Source of the DNA: Pardosa pseudoannulata
Lineage: Eukaryota; Arthropoda; Arachnida; Araneae; Lycosidae
Reading direction: 5' to 3'
Length of the DNA: 64,000 nucleotides
Assembly (NCBI GenBank): GCA_032207245.1
Contig: CM063503.1
Span: 108,513,531-108,577,530 of the forward strand
Shown: positions 14,317-25,159 of the stretch, piece by piece
Layout of the letters: each line of letters begins with the position of its first letter
Position numbering within the stretch: position 1 is the first letter of the stretch
Position numbers and translations under genes: made by a program
Notes under the pieces: model-generated
Told to the model about the DNA's origin: nothing
What the model saw: only the letters and a program-made list of their open reading frames with translations
The model's database searches: none

Positions 14317-14607
14317 TGTCGTGGTCCCAGTAAACACACTAGAGTCCTGACATCAGCTTCATATCTTTATTTAAATTCACTCACTCTCTACTCAACAATG
14401 GCGTCCTATCTTGGCGCCCAACTAATAACAAAGGCAGTTTTTACAGCCTCGAGGAGCTACAGTTCTGCCTATAGTAATTGCTTATCGCTCTCTGCCCATA
14501 TCACTGTGCGTGAGCCGTATTTATGTGACTAATAACGCGAGGCGCGTTGCTCCCATTAAAAGAATCCCTAATTAAAATCTCTTAAATTACTCTATATTTT
14601 AAATCCT

Positions 14608-14611
<4 letters not shown>
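14317..14611 (-). mobile_element. Solo LTR, 295 bp, inserted in (TA)n
   Basis: On the minus strand the segment starts TGTCAGGATTT and ends GACCACGACA, so TG...CA ends are present. AATAAA on the minus strand (14366-14371) lies about 50 bp from the 3' end, as expected for an R/U5 junction, and ATAAATACGG resembles a TATA box upstream. (TA)n borders both ends (to 14314 and from 14612). It shares the first seven bases (TGTCAGG) and the last six (ACGACA) with the LTR at 14774-15114, but the interiors differ, so it is a related, not identical, family. Confidence 0.5.
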
Positions 14612-14702
<91 letters not shown>

Positions 14703-14713
14703 GTATATATATG

Positions 14714-14773
<60 letters not shown>
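14611..14773. repeat. (TA)n tract between two opposed LTRs, ~162 bp
   Basis: TA repeats with four TATG interruptions at 14691-14727. The tract lies exactly between CCTGACA (left) and TGTCAGG (right), i.e. between the 5' ends of two divergent LTRs. Confidence 0.95.
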
Positions 14774-14777
<4 letters not shown>

Positions 14778-15114
14778 AGGTCTAAAAAAGGGGTAGTTGG
14801 AAATTACATGAGTTAAAAACGATTTTAAAAAGGGAAATCTATTATAATAATAAAATAAATGAAAAAGACCCACGCTCGCGTAAGCTTTTAAAATCATCCG
14901 TTTCGGGCGGTAGCATTTTGGAAGAATTTGATGAGATTACAAACAAATAAGTTTCAATTGGCGAGTGGACATGGAGCGGTCAACAACTTTACGCATAGCT
15001 CCGCCAAGAACAATGAAAATGGTGCAAGTTGCTTTCCTTAAGAACGATGAGTAAATAAAACTTATCATTATCAATAAGACTGTTTTCCATTCGCCTTAAC
15101 TCTGGATCACGACA
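14774..15114 (+). mobile_element. Solo LTR, 341 bp, TGTCAGG...ACGACA
   Basis: It starts TGTCAGGTCTAAAA directly after a (TA)n tract and ends GGATCACGACA, followed by TGTCATATATAT. AATAAA at 15054-15059 lies about 55 bp from the 3' end. The first ~112 bp match, in reverse complement, the right-hand part of 62718-63066: shared blocks include GTTGGAAATTAC, AATAATAAAATAAATGAAAAA and GACCCACGCT. Both copies also share CCTTAAC near the 3' end. Two dispersed copies with the same ends make this a real interspersed repeat. LTR is the best class, given the TG...CA ends and poly(A) signal position. Confidence 0.6.
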
Positions 15115-15308
15115 TGTCATATATATTGGGGATGTAATGAAAAAAGTAAATAAGATGATTAGGTGAAACACTTAAAAGAACAAACTTTAAAAATTTTAAT
15201 TCTTAAAGTATTTCAGTCATGGAAATTTTGATTTTTATTTGTGTATTTCACACGTGTTACATTGGAATTATTTGTATTTTAAAATTAAAATAGTTTCAAA
15301 TGAATGTA

Positions 15309-15599
<291 letters not shown>

Positions 15600-15602
<3 letters not shown>

Positions 15603-16802
15603 CTTCTGCTTGTGTTTATGTATTTTATTTTTATCGTAAAGATTTCTCTAAAATGTTTAATAACTATTTTTTATAGTGTCTAAGATTTAGAGTTAAATTT
15701 TAATTACTTATAGATAGTAATTATGATTTTTTTCTAAGTTTATATGTATGACTTTATATATGTTTATTGTAGCATGGTATATTTTATCTGAAATAAGAAA
15801 ACTTAATATAAAAGTTTATGGTCATTGTATTTACAACGTCTAAAATATGATTTTAAATGTAAATAATGTATAGAGAGTAATTCTGATTTAATTTTCTAAT
15901 TTATATAGTAATATGGAACATTTCAAGCAAAGTACACAATTTCATTTTTCTTATGTAAAGCTTTCAGAGTTATGTATTGCAGAAAATCAAAGATTACATT
16001 GTAAAGAACAACAAAGCATATACATGCTTGGAAGAGCTCAAAACCTGCGTTTTATCCAAGTCACGGAGATTTGAAAGTAAACAGTGAAAGAAAAGTAGAG
16101 GATTCAACAAATACTTTATTTTAATATCCGCTTTCATACAATCCAAAGTATTTTGAGATTCCCTCTACCTAAGTCTTCACATAAAATATATAACTTTTCT
16201 TTAAATATCCATCTGAAAAAAACATGTACATTATAAATTAACAAAAAATATTTACTTTTTGTATGACTATGTTGCAAATCCGCAAAGTATTCCATAAGTA
16301 ATGTAATATTCACCTCAATATTTAAAAGTCAATTTTGTTGATTGATGCTATCCTCCAACACAGCAATTAGCATAATGTTCTACTTGAATTCGTATCAATT
16401 TGAGAAAATTTAAATTGCGTATCAAGCTTTTATTTATCATTTTATTGGATGCACATGATTATTACTGAAATACACTTCTGATTTGTTAAATTAAATCGAA
16501 ATATAAAGACAATAGAAATAAATTTCTTACAAAGATGAATAGTTTAAAACTGTTTATTCAACGATTATTTTAATCTAAATTAATTTACAATGATTATAAG
16601 AAACGCATAGCTTAATGTAAAACATACAATTTTGGTAATAAACTTTTATATTTGTGTTTTAAATTCTCTAAGATTGTTTTTTAACTTGCTTGAAATAAAG
16701 ACATTTAACATTCTATGAAATAATTTAACTAGGTCGTAATTATTCTAATGGTTAAAATAATTTTTATTTTTAAGGATATATATATTAAGGATATGATTAT
16801 AA

Positions 16803-16805
<3 letters not shown>
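15600..16805. other. AT-rich gene-free stretch
   Basis: I see no coding segment, RNA gene or transposon end in this block. Confidence 0.5.
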
Positions 16806-16853
<48 letters not shown>

Positions 16854-16934
16854 CAGACAGACATACATACAGACAGAGAGAGAGAGAGAGAGAGAGATTT
16901 AGATAGATAGATAGATATAGAAAGATAGATAGAT
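16806..16934. repeat. Compound microsatellite (TA)n-(GA)n-(GACA)/(GATA)
   Basis: A 36 bp TA run passes into GA, GACA and ACAT units and then GATA repeats up to the SINE. The last 14 bases (16921-16934) are repeated after the SINE at about 17112-17125. Confidence 0.93.
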
Positions 16935-17111
16935 GGCCGAACGATGGCCGATTGGTCAGGGTGCTGGCCTTCGGAACCGGAGTTCGTTTGTTCGAGTCCC
17001 ACTATGGCATAGATGTTCGTAGCCGTTCGGAATCGGCTTTAAGCAGTAGGTCCCGGTCTCATTAGCCCTCGTGTTGCAAAAGGTAGACCGTAGCGCTCCA
17101 AACCAAAACCA
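16935..17111 (+). mobile_element. tRNA-derived SINE, copy A (~177 bp)
   Basis: The head has RNA polymerase III promoter-like boxes: an A-box-like GATTGGTCAGGGTGC near 16950 and a B-box-like TTTGTTCGAGTCCC near 16989. The anticodon-arm region TTCGGAACCGGAG is not a normal tRNA arm, so this is not a functional tRNA. The body continues with AATCGGCTTTAAG, GGTCCCGGTCTCATTAGCCC and GTGTTGCAAAA, and the tail ends CTCCAAACCAAAACC. It is flanked by a perfect 14 bp repeat of GATA type (16921-16934 and 17112-17125), consistent with target-site duplication, though the microsatellite context weakens that. The copy at 22030-22211 is clearly homologous. Confidence 0.85.
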
Positions 17112-17138
17112 AAAGATAGATAGATATAGATATAGATA

Positions 17139-17218
<80 letters not shown>

Positions 17219-17273
17219 TAGATAGATATAGATAGATATAGATAGATAGATAGATAGATAGATATAGATAAAT

Positions 17274-17304
<31 letters not shown>

Positions 17305-17309
17305 TATGA
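17112..17309. repeat. Compound microsatellite (GATA)n-(TA)n-(GATA)n
   Basis: GATA units to 17139, a 48 bp TA run (17143-17190), then a long GATA/GATATA run to 17309. With the 16806-16934 tract it encloses SINE copy A. Confidence 0.95.
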
Positions 17310-19682
17310 TTATATTATTATTATTATTCTAAGAGGTTTCATTCTACCGATATTGTTAGCAAACGTTTACAGCAGAGATATTATATTAAGTTATTTTAAT
17401 TCCATATTTCTTTAAAAGTTTTAATTCCAAAATAATTTGAATATTTAAAGTACCTTGTTCATAGACTTCATCATTTTTGCTGGGCTTAACAGCATGGAAA
17501 CAATTTTTATCTAGTTCCTTTTAATGTTCAAGTAAGTTTGGATGGCCACAAAATCTTCGAGAGATCATAGATAATTTATGTCATCTGAAATTGCTACTGA
17601 CTCCGTGGTGTAACACACACACACGTCTTACACATATATATGTCGACGCTTTGCAAATCGTAATGATCATAATAATTAAAAGAGAATGGATTTAGAATAA
17701 TATTTAATTTTAATCTTATGTTGTAGAACAAAATAAAGATTCCATAAATTCTAAAAGCAGAAAGTCAGTAATTGAACTCGGACAGTAGTGGCCACAGAAT
17801 CTTAAGAAATTTAAAAATAGGCATTTTAACTTCAGACGCGCTAAGTGCTTGAAGTCGCAAGTACAAGTTGAGAAATTCCTTTTTATAGTCACAGTGAATT
17901 ATGTCAATTTTATAATTTAATGATAATTAATCTACGAATCTTCAGTATGCCAGTCTGAAAACCCACAAGCGAAAACTCCAGTGATATATGTTTATCAGAT
18001 ATTTTACGCATTGTTTTAACATTAAATTACTATTTTTATTTATTTAAGATTTATTCTTATGTACTTTCAAATATCCTCTTTTATTTGTTTAAATTTAATT
18101 AGCAATACAAGTATTTTTTGTACTTATAACAAATGATTTAAATAAATATAATTTCAATTTTGTATCGAGAAAACTTTTTGCTGCATTAATCTGTATTCTG
18201 TTGAAATTTTCATAGAAACCCTGCCTAATATGAACATTTATTTTTTATACATAATATTCATAAAATATTCAGTACGTTACAGAGCAAAGCCACATATTTT
18301 TAATGAATATAAGCAACAATGCGTACATGCATGCACAGTAATACGCAGACATCGTGTGTGTGCGTGTGTAGTAGTAGTAGAGAGAGAGAGAGAGAGATGG
18401 AGGGAGAGATATAGGGAGATAGTGAGAGCTATTTCTACACATTAGGCTTTATGCTTAACTCTTGGATACTTGTATATTGCTTTAGATTTTCTATATAATC
18501 CTCTCAGGCTTAATAGATTAATTTAAAATATTAATCATGACATTATTGTGTTACTCTCTAATACAAATATTCTACAGAAGGTTCTATAATTCATTAGCTA
18601 TTTATAATACATAAATTTCCGTAATTATTGTTTCTTTTATTACAGCAATAAAACTATATTCTTCCTTATTATTTTTCATTGGTTAAAAGCAGAATTTTTT
18701 CCTGTAAAGTAGACTCTACTGTTTTTTTTTCTATTAAAAATGTTTTTAACTATATGTCTTTGAAAACAAGTAAACATTACGAAAATGACTAGATCTAAAT
18801 TATAAATATTAAATTAAATAAAACTACATCAAAATATATACTGTTTAATAATCTGTCCATTTAAATATATTAATTATTTTAGAGTTTGTTGAAATTGTCA
18901 TCACAACATAAAAGTTCATCTTTCTACTTTGATCTCAAAAGAAATTAAATTCAACATGTAATTTAATTACAAAAATTATTTATTTTCAATTACACAAAAT
19001 GTAGATAAAAATAAAAATAATGGTGAAATCATTAAAAAAAATTCAGAGAAATGCTTTTAAAAGAGATCCACTCAAATTAGCTAAACTAATTATTGACACA
19101 ATCAAGAAGAATGTAAAAAATATTCAAAGATTTTTTTCAAGATAAAAAATATACGTCACTTTCTTCTATCATTGTGTACTCTGCGTGAGCTTCCTTATTT
19201 GTTTTTCTGGGAAATAAAGAATAAAGCTTTACGATTAAAAAATCCAAATAAAAAAAATTATAACTATTTTCTAGAAAATTCCGATTTACGTTTTTCTGTA
19301 TTACTTGAGCCATCATTATTTATCTAAATTTTCTTCTATAATTTGCTAGTTAAATGCATTGTTATCTTGTGTTTTAGAAGTTTACTTAAACATCTATTGT
19401 TTGAAAAATATAAAATTTAAAAAAATTGATTTTTTTTTTTTTGCCAAAAGTGATTAAGCATTGATTAAAATTACTTCAAAGTTACAGAAAAAAACAATAA
19501 TTCTAACTTTAAAAATTTTAATGTATTTTAAGATGTCTGCATAAATTCTAGAATCAAAAATGAACTTAGATTATTATGTTATAGCAGAGAATTATTTAAG
19601 TTGTCTAAAGACTCTTAAAGGGCAACGTAATACAAAAGGATTATGTTCAATAATTAATATTTATGCAGAAAACAAATTACAT
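17310..19682. other. AT-rich gene-free stretch
   Basis: Contains a CACACACACA run near 17614 and a (GTA)n-(GA)n run at about 18366-18425. The open frame across 18230-18445 depends on that repeat and is not a credible gene. Nothing else is recognised. Confidence 0.5.
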
Positions 19683-20493
19683 TTAACCACTTGCCTGTTT
19701 TGCACGTACACCGTACGGGGGCTGTTATCGTGCCTTTAATGATTTGCCCGTGTGGCGTAAGGGCAATCTGATTACTTTGTCATTCTCCCTGTTTTAGCAG
19801 TAACTTAGTAGTATTTTTAATGTCAAATTAGTCGTATAGGTGTCCACAAGATGTTAGTTTTCGAAGTGTATTTAGTTGGGTTTAAAAGCGTGGGATTTCT
19901 CATAGGTTTTGCATTACTCTGCGCGCATTTAGAGTTTTTGGCTTGAGGTTTTTGGGAGACTGACCAAACGAGATTTTTTAGCAGCAATTCCACGTACAGA
20001 TAAAAAACTAAGAACTAGAAACTAGTGCTATGTGTGTTCATTGAAGAAAAATTACACATACATAAGAATTAAAAAAAGACTAGGTATTTTTGTCCGGACT
20101 GTGACGTTGGACAATGCCTCTTGCCGTCTTTCAAGATTTATCGCACTAAATCTGATCTTTGAAAAAACAGGTTAAATAAACGTATTTGTAGTACTTGCAT
20201 TCGAAAATAATTGTGTAGTAATTGTGATCGAAAATATTTTTAATTTTATATGCAAAACTGTAAACGTAACTTCACTTTCTGGGGTAAATGAGACAGAAAA
20301 ATCAGCTTCTAGGAAAAACATTTTTTTTATTTTCTCTAAAACCGTTGTTATATGTGTTTAAAGTAATTAGAAATATTACTTTTAATAACATTTTCCAGCT
20401 TACAAATGTAACATGAACAAAAATATGCAATTAAAAAAATGCGACATTTTTAAGGTTGAATACATGAAAAAAATTAAACTGCTAAGGGGTTAA
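19683..20493. mobile_element. Probable piggyBac-like element, ~803 bp, degenerate
   Basis: TTAA at 19683-19686 is followed by CCACTTGCCTGTTTTGCACG; the right end is AAGGGG before TTAA at 20490-20493 (reverse complement CCCCTTAGC), giving weak terminal repeats. The left end has dense subterminal palindromes: CGTACACCGTACGG and TTGCCC...GGGCAA at about 19743-19766, a style common in TTAA elements. No transposase frame was found. It lies about 490 bp left of the better supported element at 20980-21558, and the two may be related. Confidence 0.45.
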
Positions 20494-20979
20494 ACCTTAC
20501 TATTCCTTACCAGCTGTGTTTTGAAGTTACTGGTGTGAGAGACGATTCTCTGAATATTTTGCCCTCTTCTTTAATATGCATGAAAGACCATGCCTTGAGA
20601 GCCAAATCTGCTTTCCCAGTCATTTTTTCTTCTTTGTCGCTGTTATAGTAGCAGATTTATTATGGTTTTTTCACTTTTGGAGATTGCTACAAGTAGCAAC
20701 AGCCGAGATACTTTAGGGATATATGGAAGGACTATACGGAAGGACTATGTGGAGGGTGTGACATAATCTATATTTTTTTCTTGCATTTCAAATTTGAAAA
20801 CAGCAACCCGTTGCTTTGAATTATCTTGAAACACTGATGAGTTATTTTTTTTATCAATGAATGTATTCTTTTGACTTGCTTGTAATTCTGCAATCCTTTT
20901 TGATGATAGTCAACACTATGTTGATCCTGTATCATTTTTAACATGTCTGTTGCTAATTTTGTGAGAACGCATTGCTATA

Positions 20980-21558
20980 TTAACCTCTTCCGGTATGATT
21001 TAATAATGAAAAACTGTGCATGAAATAACCATTTAATTTTTATTTTAAAAACTTGTTTCATTTTACAATTCTTACATATTCTTAATTAAAATCCACTTTT
21101 TACATAGTGTTAAATAATATCAGAAACAGTAAAATTAAGAAAATATCAAAGCAAAACATTAATAAGGTATACAGATAATAGTCTTCAAGCTAGTGGTACT
21201 TTTCAAAACAAAGTGCAAAGGAATTCTTAATTGTTTACACCGCCAAGTAGTCTCACTTTTAATTGGATTCTTGTAACACACACGGCATTTCTTAGTAGGT
21301 TTTCTTTTATTCTGACTCATTAATTTGGCAATGACTTGTACCAAGAAATTCTAAGTAAACAATATGCAATAGTGACTTGTGATTTTCACAAGTGATAAAA
21401 GTGTTGCCAAATTCAGTACACTAGAAATTTTAAACTAAATTAATTATCATATTTAACAGTAACTTTAATCGCAAATGACGAGTGTAGCTTGTCATTGTGT
21501 GGTATGGAATAAAAAACTAAGGACGAGCTAGACTCGTCATTTTACCGGAAGGGGTTAA
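20980..21558 (-). mobile_element. piggyBac element, internally deleted, 571 bp
   Basis: TTAA duplications at 20980-20983 and 21555-21558 bracket ends CCTCTTCCGGTA and TACCGGAAGGGG, inverted repeats matching 11 of 12. On the minus strand the interior keeps the cysteine-rich C-terminus of a piggyBac transposase (21159-21344). The element is far shorter than an autonomous piggyBac (usually over 2 kb), so most of the gene is gone. Both ends are intact, so it could in principle be mobilised by a related transposase; that is inference. Confidence 0.85.
21159..21344 (-). pseudogene. piggyBac transposase C-terminal fragment (cysteine-rich domain)
   Basis: The minus-strand translation contains KKCRVCYKN followed by ETTWRCKQ and IPLHF, which matches the C-terminal zinc-binding region of piggyBac transposases (paired Cys-x-x-Cys, then W.C, then LH). 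Moving one base in frame after LHF gives CFEKYH and, after a TAG stop, LEDYY, the usual CFE.YH ending of the family. So there is at least one frameshift and one nonsense mutation near the end. The catalytic Asp-bearing core is absent. Clearly dead. Confidence 0.8.
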
Positions 21559-22029
21559 ATAACACTATTAAAAATAGCTCTTGAGTTTCTATGGTTACCG
21601 TTTCTACGAGTTAAGTCGGTTTCATTTATTGATGATTTAAATGATAATTCTTATAAAATGTTGCAGTCTTTAACTTCTGCGTAAACAAGAAACATATATT
21701 TCGGAAGTAAAGAAAAATAAATGTACTTATATGTATCGAACTAAAATAACGCGTGATATTTAAATATCTCTTAGAACTGCTTTATTACTAATATAAACCT
21801 CAGATTTTGAAACTCTTAAATTCTTTAAGAATATGCAACATATTTTAAAAAACTGGTCATTTTTGCTGAAAATCCAACGAAACCGTTTTGTTTCCTTAAG
21901 CTACAGTTAATACTTGATAATCTTAAAATAAATTGCCATTTAACATGATTATTTGCAGAAAGAGTACTACAACAAGAGATGTAATACGATTAATGTGGTT
22001 TTCGTGAGCTTCATAAAATCTAATTTAAT

Positions 22030-22211
22030 GGTTTGGTTTGGTTTGGAGTGCTAGGGTCTAATTTTTGCAACACGAGGGCTAATGAGACCGGGACCTACAC
22101 CTTAAAGCCGATTCCAAACTTCTGCGAACATCCAAGCCACTGTGGGATTCGAACTCATGAACTCCGGTACCGAAGGCCAGCACCCTAACCAATCAGCCCT
22201 CTTTCGGTCGA
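22030..22211 (-). mobile_element. tRNA-derived SINE, copy B (~182 bp)
   Basis: In reverse complement this aligns over its whole length with copy A (16935-17111): CTGATTGGTTAGGGTGCTGG (A-box region), GAGTTCGAATCCCAC (B box), AATCGGCTTTAAGG, GTCCCGGTCTCATTAGCCC, GTGTTGCAAAA, and a CCAAACCAAACC tail. Identity looks to be roughly 80-85% by eye. The B box is closer to consensus than in copy A. Clear target duplications are not visible beyond AATG. Confidence 0.87.
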
Positions 22212-22824
22212 ATGGGACATTTACACTTTAAAACTTCAAAATGTTGATTTTTAAAATTTATTTTATTTGATAGCTATTTTTTTCTCTATTTTATGCCACA
22301 AACCACATTCATTATTCTTAAAACTTTTAATAAATATAAAACTATATCGATTCCAGGAGCATTCTACTAATAAGAGAGGTTTATTATCAATATTTATTAA
22401 AATATATTTTTTTTCATATCTTGCTTACAATATTTAAATATATATTGTATGGCTAAATTTAAAATTCGGAAAAATCCACAACTGGCAGTAATAATTAACA
22501 TTTTAAAAAATTAAACAAAAATATCAGTATTTAAATAATTTAGATCTTGGTTTTACTATGAAACTGTTAATATTCAATTTAAGATTAAGATGAAAAATTA
22601 AAAAAGGTAGAAAAACTAAAACAGTTCTTGTGTTTTTCTTTATTATTACATTCAAGTAATGTATATAGTTAGTCATATTTCATAGAATTTTATAATTTAT
22701 ATACGCTAGTAATATGCTCTACGGTATCATTTAATAATACTATTAATATATGAGTTTTCATTCTAAAAAAATACAGTATAAAATTATACTATCATCTATA
22801 TTGCAAAAAAAAGTATATTGCTTA
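22212..22824. other. AT-rich gene-free stretch
   Basis: Low-complexity AT-rich DNA; I see nothing to annotate. Confidence 0.5.
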
Positions 22825-23005
22825 TACAGGGTGTATTAGTACAGCAGTTACAACGTTTTTCCTTCTTATTCTTGACCTGTTTCTCTTTAGTATTCTCACG
22901 ACAGAGCTGGAAAACCATTTCTGACCATGCATTGCTATGAGAATTCCTGTCTAGTTGTATTTTCTGCACTGAAAGTCTATAACAGCTGTACTGATGTACT
23001 CTGTA
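22825..23005. mobile_element. MITE with ~26 bp terminal inverted repeats (mariner-like ends)
   Basis: The left end TACAGGGTGTATTAGTACAG continues to GCAGTTA; the right end in reverse complement reads TACAGAGTACATCAGTACAG then CTGTTA. About 20 of 26 positions match. TA at both outer edges fits the TA target preference of Tc1/mariner elements, and CAGGGTG is the same start as the element at 23265. About 180 bp, noncoding. Confidence 0.65.
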
Positions 23006-23264
23006 CAGTTATAATGAAATAGAAGAAATAAAAATATAATTCACTTTTAGACCTTTACTCGAATGTTTAAAGGGTATCTATCCATATAAGAAATTATATT
23101 ATCTTAGTTGCCTCAATCATATTTTTAATCTCGTAGTTTGAATACATTATTAATGCAAGAAAGTGAGTTTCTAGAAAAAATACTCATTTTATGTTTTTTA
23201 TATTATTTTTATTCTCCTTTCTCTTAAATAGTTATTTTTTCTATCTTTCCTCTCCAGATATATA

Positions 23265-23926
23265 CAGGGTGTTTCATATTGAATGGGACGAAAAGGAAAC
23301 ATGATTGTAAACGTTGTAATTACTATATTTAGAAAAGCCAAATTTACCTATAAAAATACATTTATTCATGTTTCTACAGGCGTTCAATATGTGCCCCTCT
23401 GATGACATGACAAATGTCTACACGGTAATCAAGCTCCTGCCACACTCCTGATAGAATATACCCTGTGATGGAGTTCAACACTGCAGTTATCCACTGATTC
23501 AGTTCCTTTTCAGCTTCAGATTTTGAGGGACTCCGTAAAAACGAATCACGAATTCTTTCAACCACTTCGGGTTTTGTTTCTTTTGGTCCTGAGTTTTTGT
23601 TCTTGCATACGCAGCCGGTATCCTGGAACTGTTTCACCTACCTGCTTATGTTATGCCAATGCGGTGGTTCTATAAGAAATTTCGAGAGAAAATGTTTTTG
23701 CACAACTGTTACCGAGGAGGTTTTGGCATATTCAAAAACGCAGTACGATTTCTCCTGCATGGACGACATTTTGTTTAACAGCGGCGAGTTCGTCATTCAA
23801 TAATTTTTCCCGGTTGCCAAATAAAACTTGTATAATTGTAGTTGCAGAATAAATTTATTTCGACTGAATAAATCCACTAAGGCAGTCACACTGTGCTATT
23901 CTTTTTGTCCCATTCAATATGAAACA
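23265..23926 (-). mobile_element. DUF4817-type mariner-like transposon, internally deleted (~660 bp)
   Basis: Terminal inverted repeats lie at 23270-23295 and 23901-23926 (25 of 26 identical, TGTTTCATATTGAATGGGAC core). The left end has CAGGGTG in front, absent on the right, so the right end may be clipped. Inside, the minus strand encodes the first and last parts of a transposase joined directly, with the central catalytic part missing. The autonomous parent would be several hundred codons. Confidence 0.82.
23374..23769 (-). pseudogene. Transposase remnant: DUF4817 N-terminus fused to C-terminus
   Basis: Reading from an ATG at 23767-23769 on the minus strand, the translation has EYAKTSSVTVVQKHF, then after a TAG at 23638-23640 (probably an old Trp codon) VKQFQDTGCVC, ERIRDSFLRSPSKS, and then abruptly NQWITAVLNSITGYILSG and VWQELDYRVDICHVIRGAHI, ending TAG at 23374-23376. 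The first half is the helix-turn-helix DUF4817 domain and the last is the conserved C-terminal tail of the same arthropod transposase group. The junction after SPSKS skips the DDE catalytic core. One stop plus the deletion make it non-functional. Confidence 0.82.
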
Positions 23927-24600
23927 TGAAAACGTTTACATAATATTAAGTGTTTAAACGTTTACATAAATATTTTATGCGACCGTCACAAAAAATAATT
24001 ATTCCTCACTCTCTATAAAAAGTTTCACTGAAGCGTGGAAACCATGTATATTTTTTATTAAATTATATTTTCATGTATAATTTGTTGTAGATTCCTGTTA
24101 ATTTTAGTACAGCAAAAAAATATAGAGCTCGTTCGGTAGTGAAATTTTCATAACCATGCCTTGCACGTAATAGCATTCAAAAATTGTTTAGATCTAATAA
24201 AAGATTTTGGCATATGAAAGCACTTTATACATATTTTTATACAGAGTAATTCAAAGTATTTATGTATCAAAAATAATTTGTTTTGGTTCTTCTTTCTATT
24301 TTTAATATAATTGTATTCGGGATTTCAAAATAATGAATAATCTCAATAAAAGTTTTAAGAAATGTTACTTTAATTAAAATATATTTTGGAAGTTAACAAT
24401 AAAAATTATATTTGAATATTATATACAAATCTATTTTGAATTTTCCGAAAATCTTTGGAAAAGTACCGAGTTTAAATTCTTTAAATGTTTTAATATCTTA
24501 AATTAATGTTTTAAGATATAGAGGTTGCAATATTAGGGATAGAATGACCAGAAATTTATATAAAAAAGCAATTAATTTAGTCTTCGTTTAAAATAACATT

Positions 24601-24602
<2 letters not shown>
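23927..24602. other. AT-rich gene-free stretch
   Basis: Nothing recognised; plain AT-rich DNA. Confidence 0.5.

Positions 24603-24688
<86 letters not shown>
24603..24688. repeat. (CA)15-(TA)28 compound microsatellite
   Basis: A pure CA run switches directly into a pure TA run, a common compound dinucleotide repeat. Confidence 0.97.
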
Positions 24689-24692
<4 letters not shown>

Positions 24693-25073
24693 AACAAATG
24701 TATAAAATTAAAAAAAACATTAAGAATAACAAGGCTAGCAATTCCACAACTAAGAGTTATGGAGTTCTTTAAATAATCGAATACCTTAAAACTTAAATAA
24801 AGTTGTTAAGGTGATCTGTCCTGTTGTGTTGCACTTAATGTAGTTTTTGTGGTTTTGCTTCGTGTCTTCTTAGTCTTCCATTTTTGACTTCTTTCTGGTT
24901 ATATGATGTTGTGACTTCCATGAGTGTTGTTGCAACATAATACTGGTTTAAATAGAGTGTGATGTCACAACTCCTCACTGTCATTGGCAACATCATTCCT
25001 AATTTTCATTTTTTAGTCTGGTATGTATTCCGTAGGCCTATGTTTTATTAGTTTATACTTTTATATTTATAAT

Positions 25074-25079
<6 letters not shown>

Positions 25080-25157
<78 letters not shown>
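25080..25157. repeat. (TA)n microsatellite, 78 bp
   Basis: Pure TA run. Confidence 0.97.

Positions 25158-25159
<2 letters not shown>

Noticed and set aside
14412..14422. TGGCGCCCAAC, like a retroviral-type primer-binding site
   Set aside because: It lies in the middle of an element whose LTR signals are on the opposite strand, and no LTR ends just before it on this strand; probably coincidence.
16944..17003. tRNA-like sequence with A- and B-box motifs
   Set aside because: No normal cloverleaf anticodon arm, and it continues into a SINE body shared with 22030-22211; it is a SINE head, not a tRNA gene.
23597..23803. Plus-strand open frame of 68 codons
   Set aside because: It is the antisense of the DUF4817 transposase N-terminal region, which is the real coding strand.
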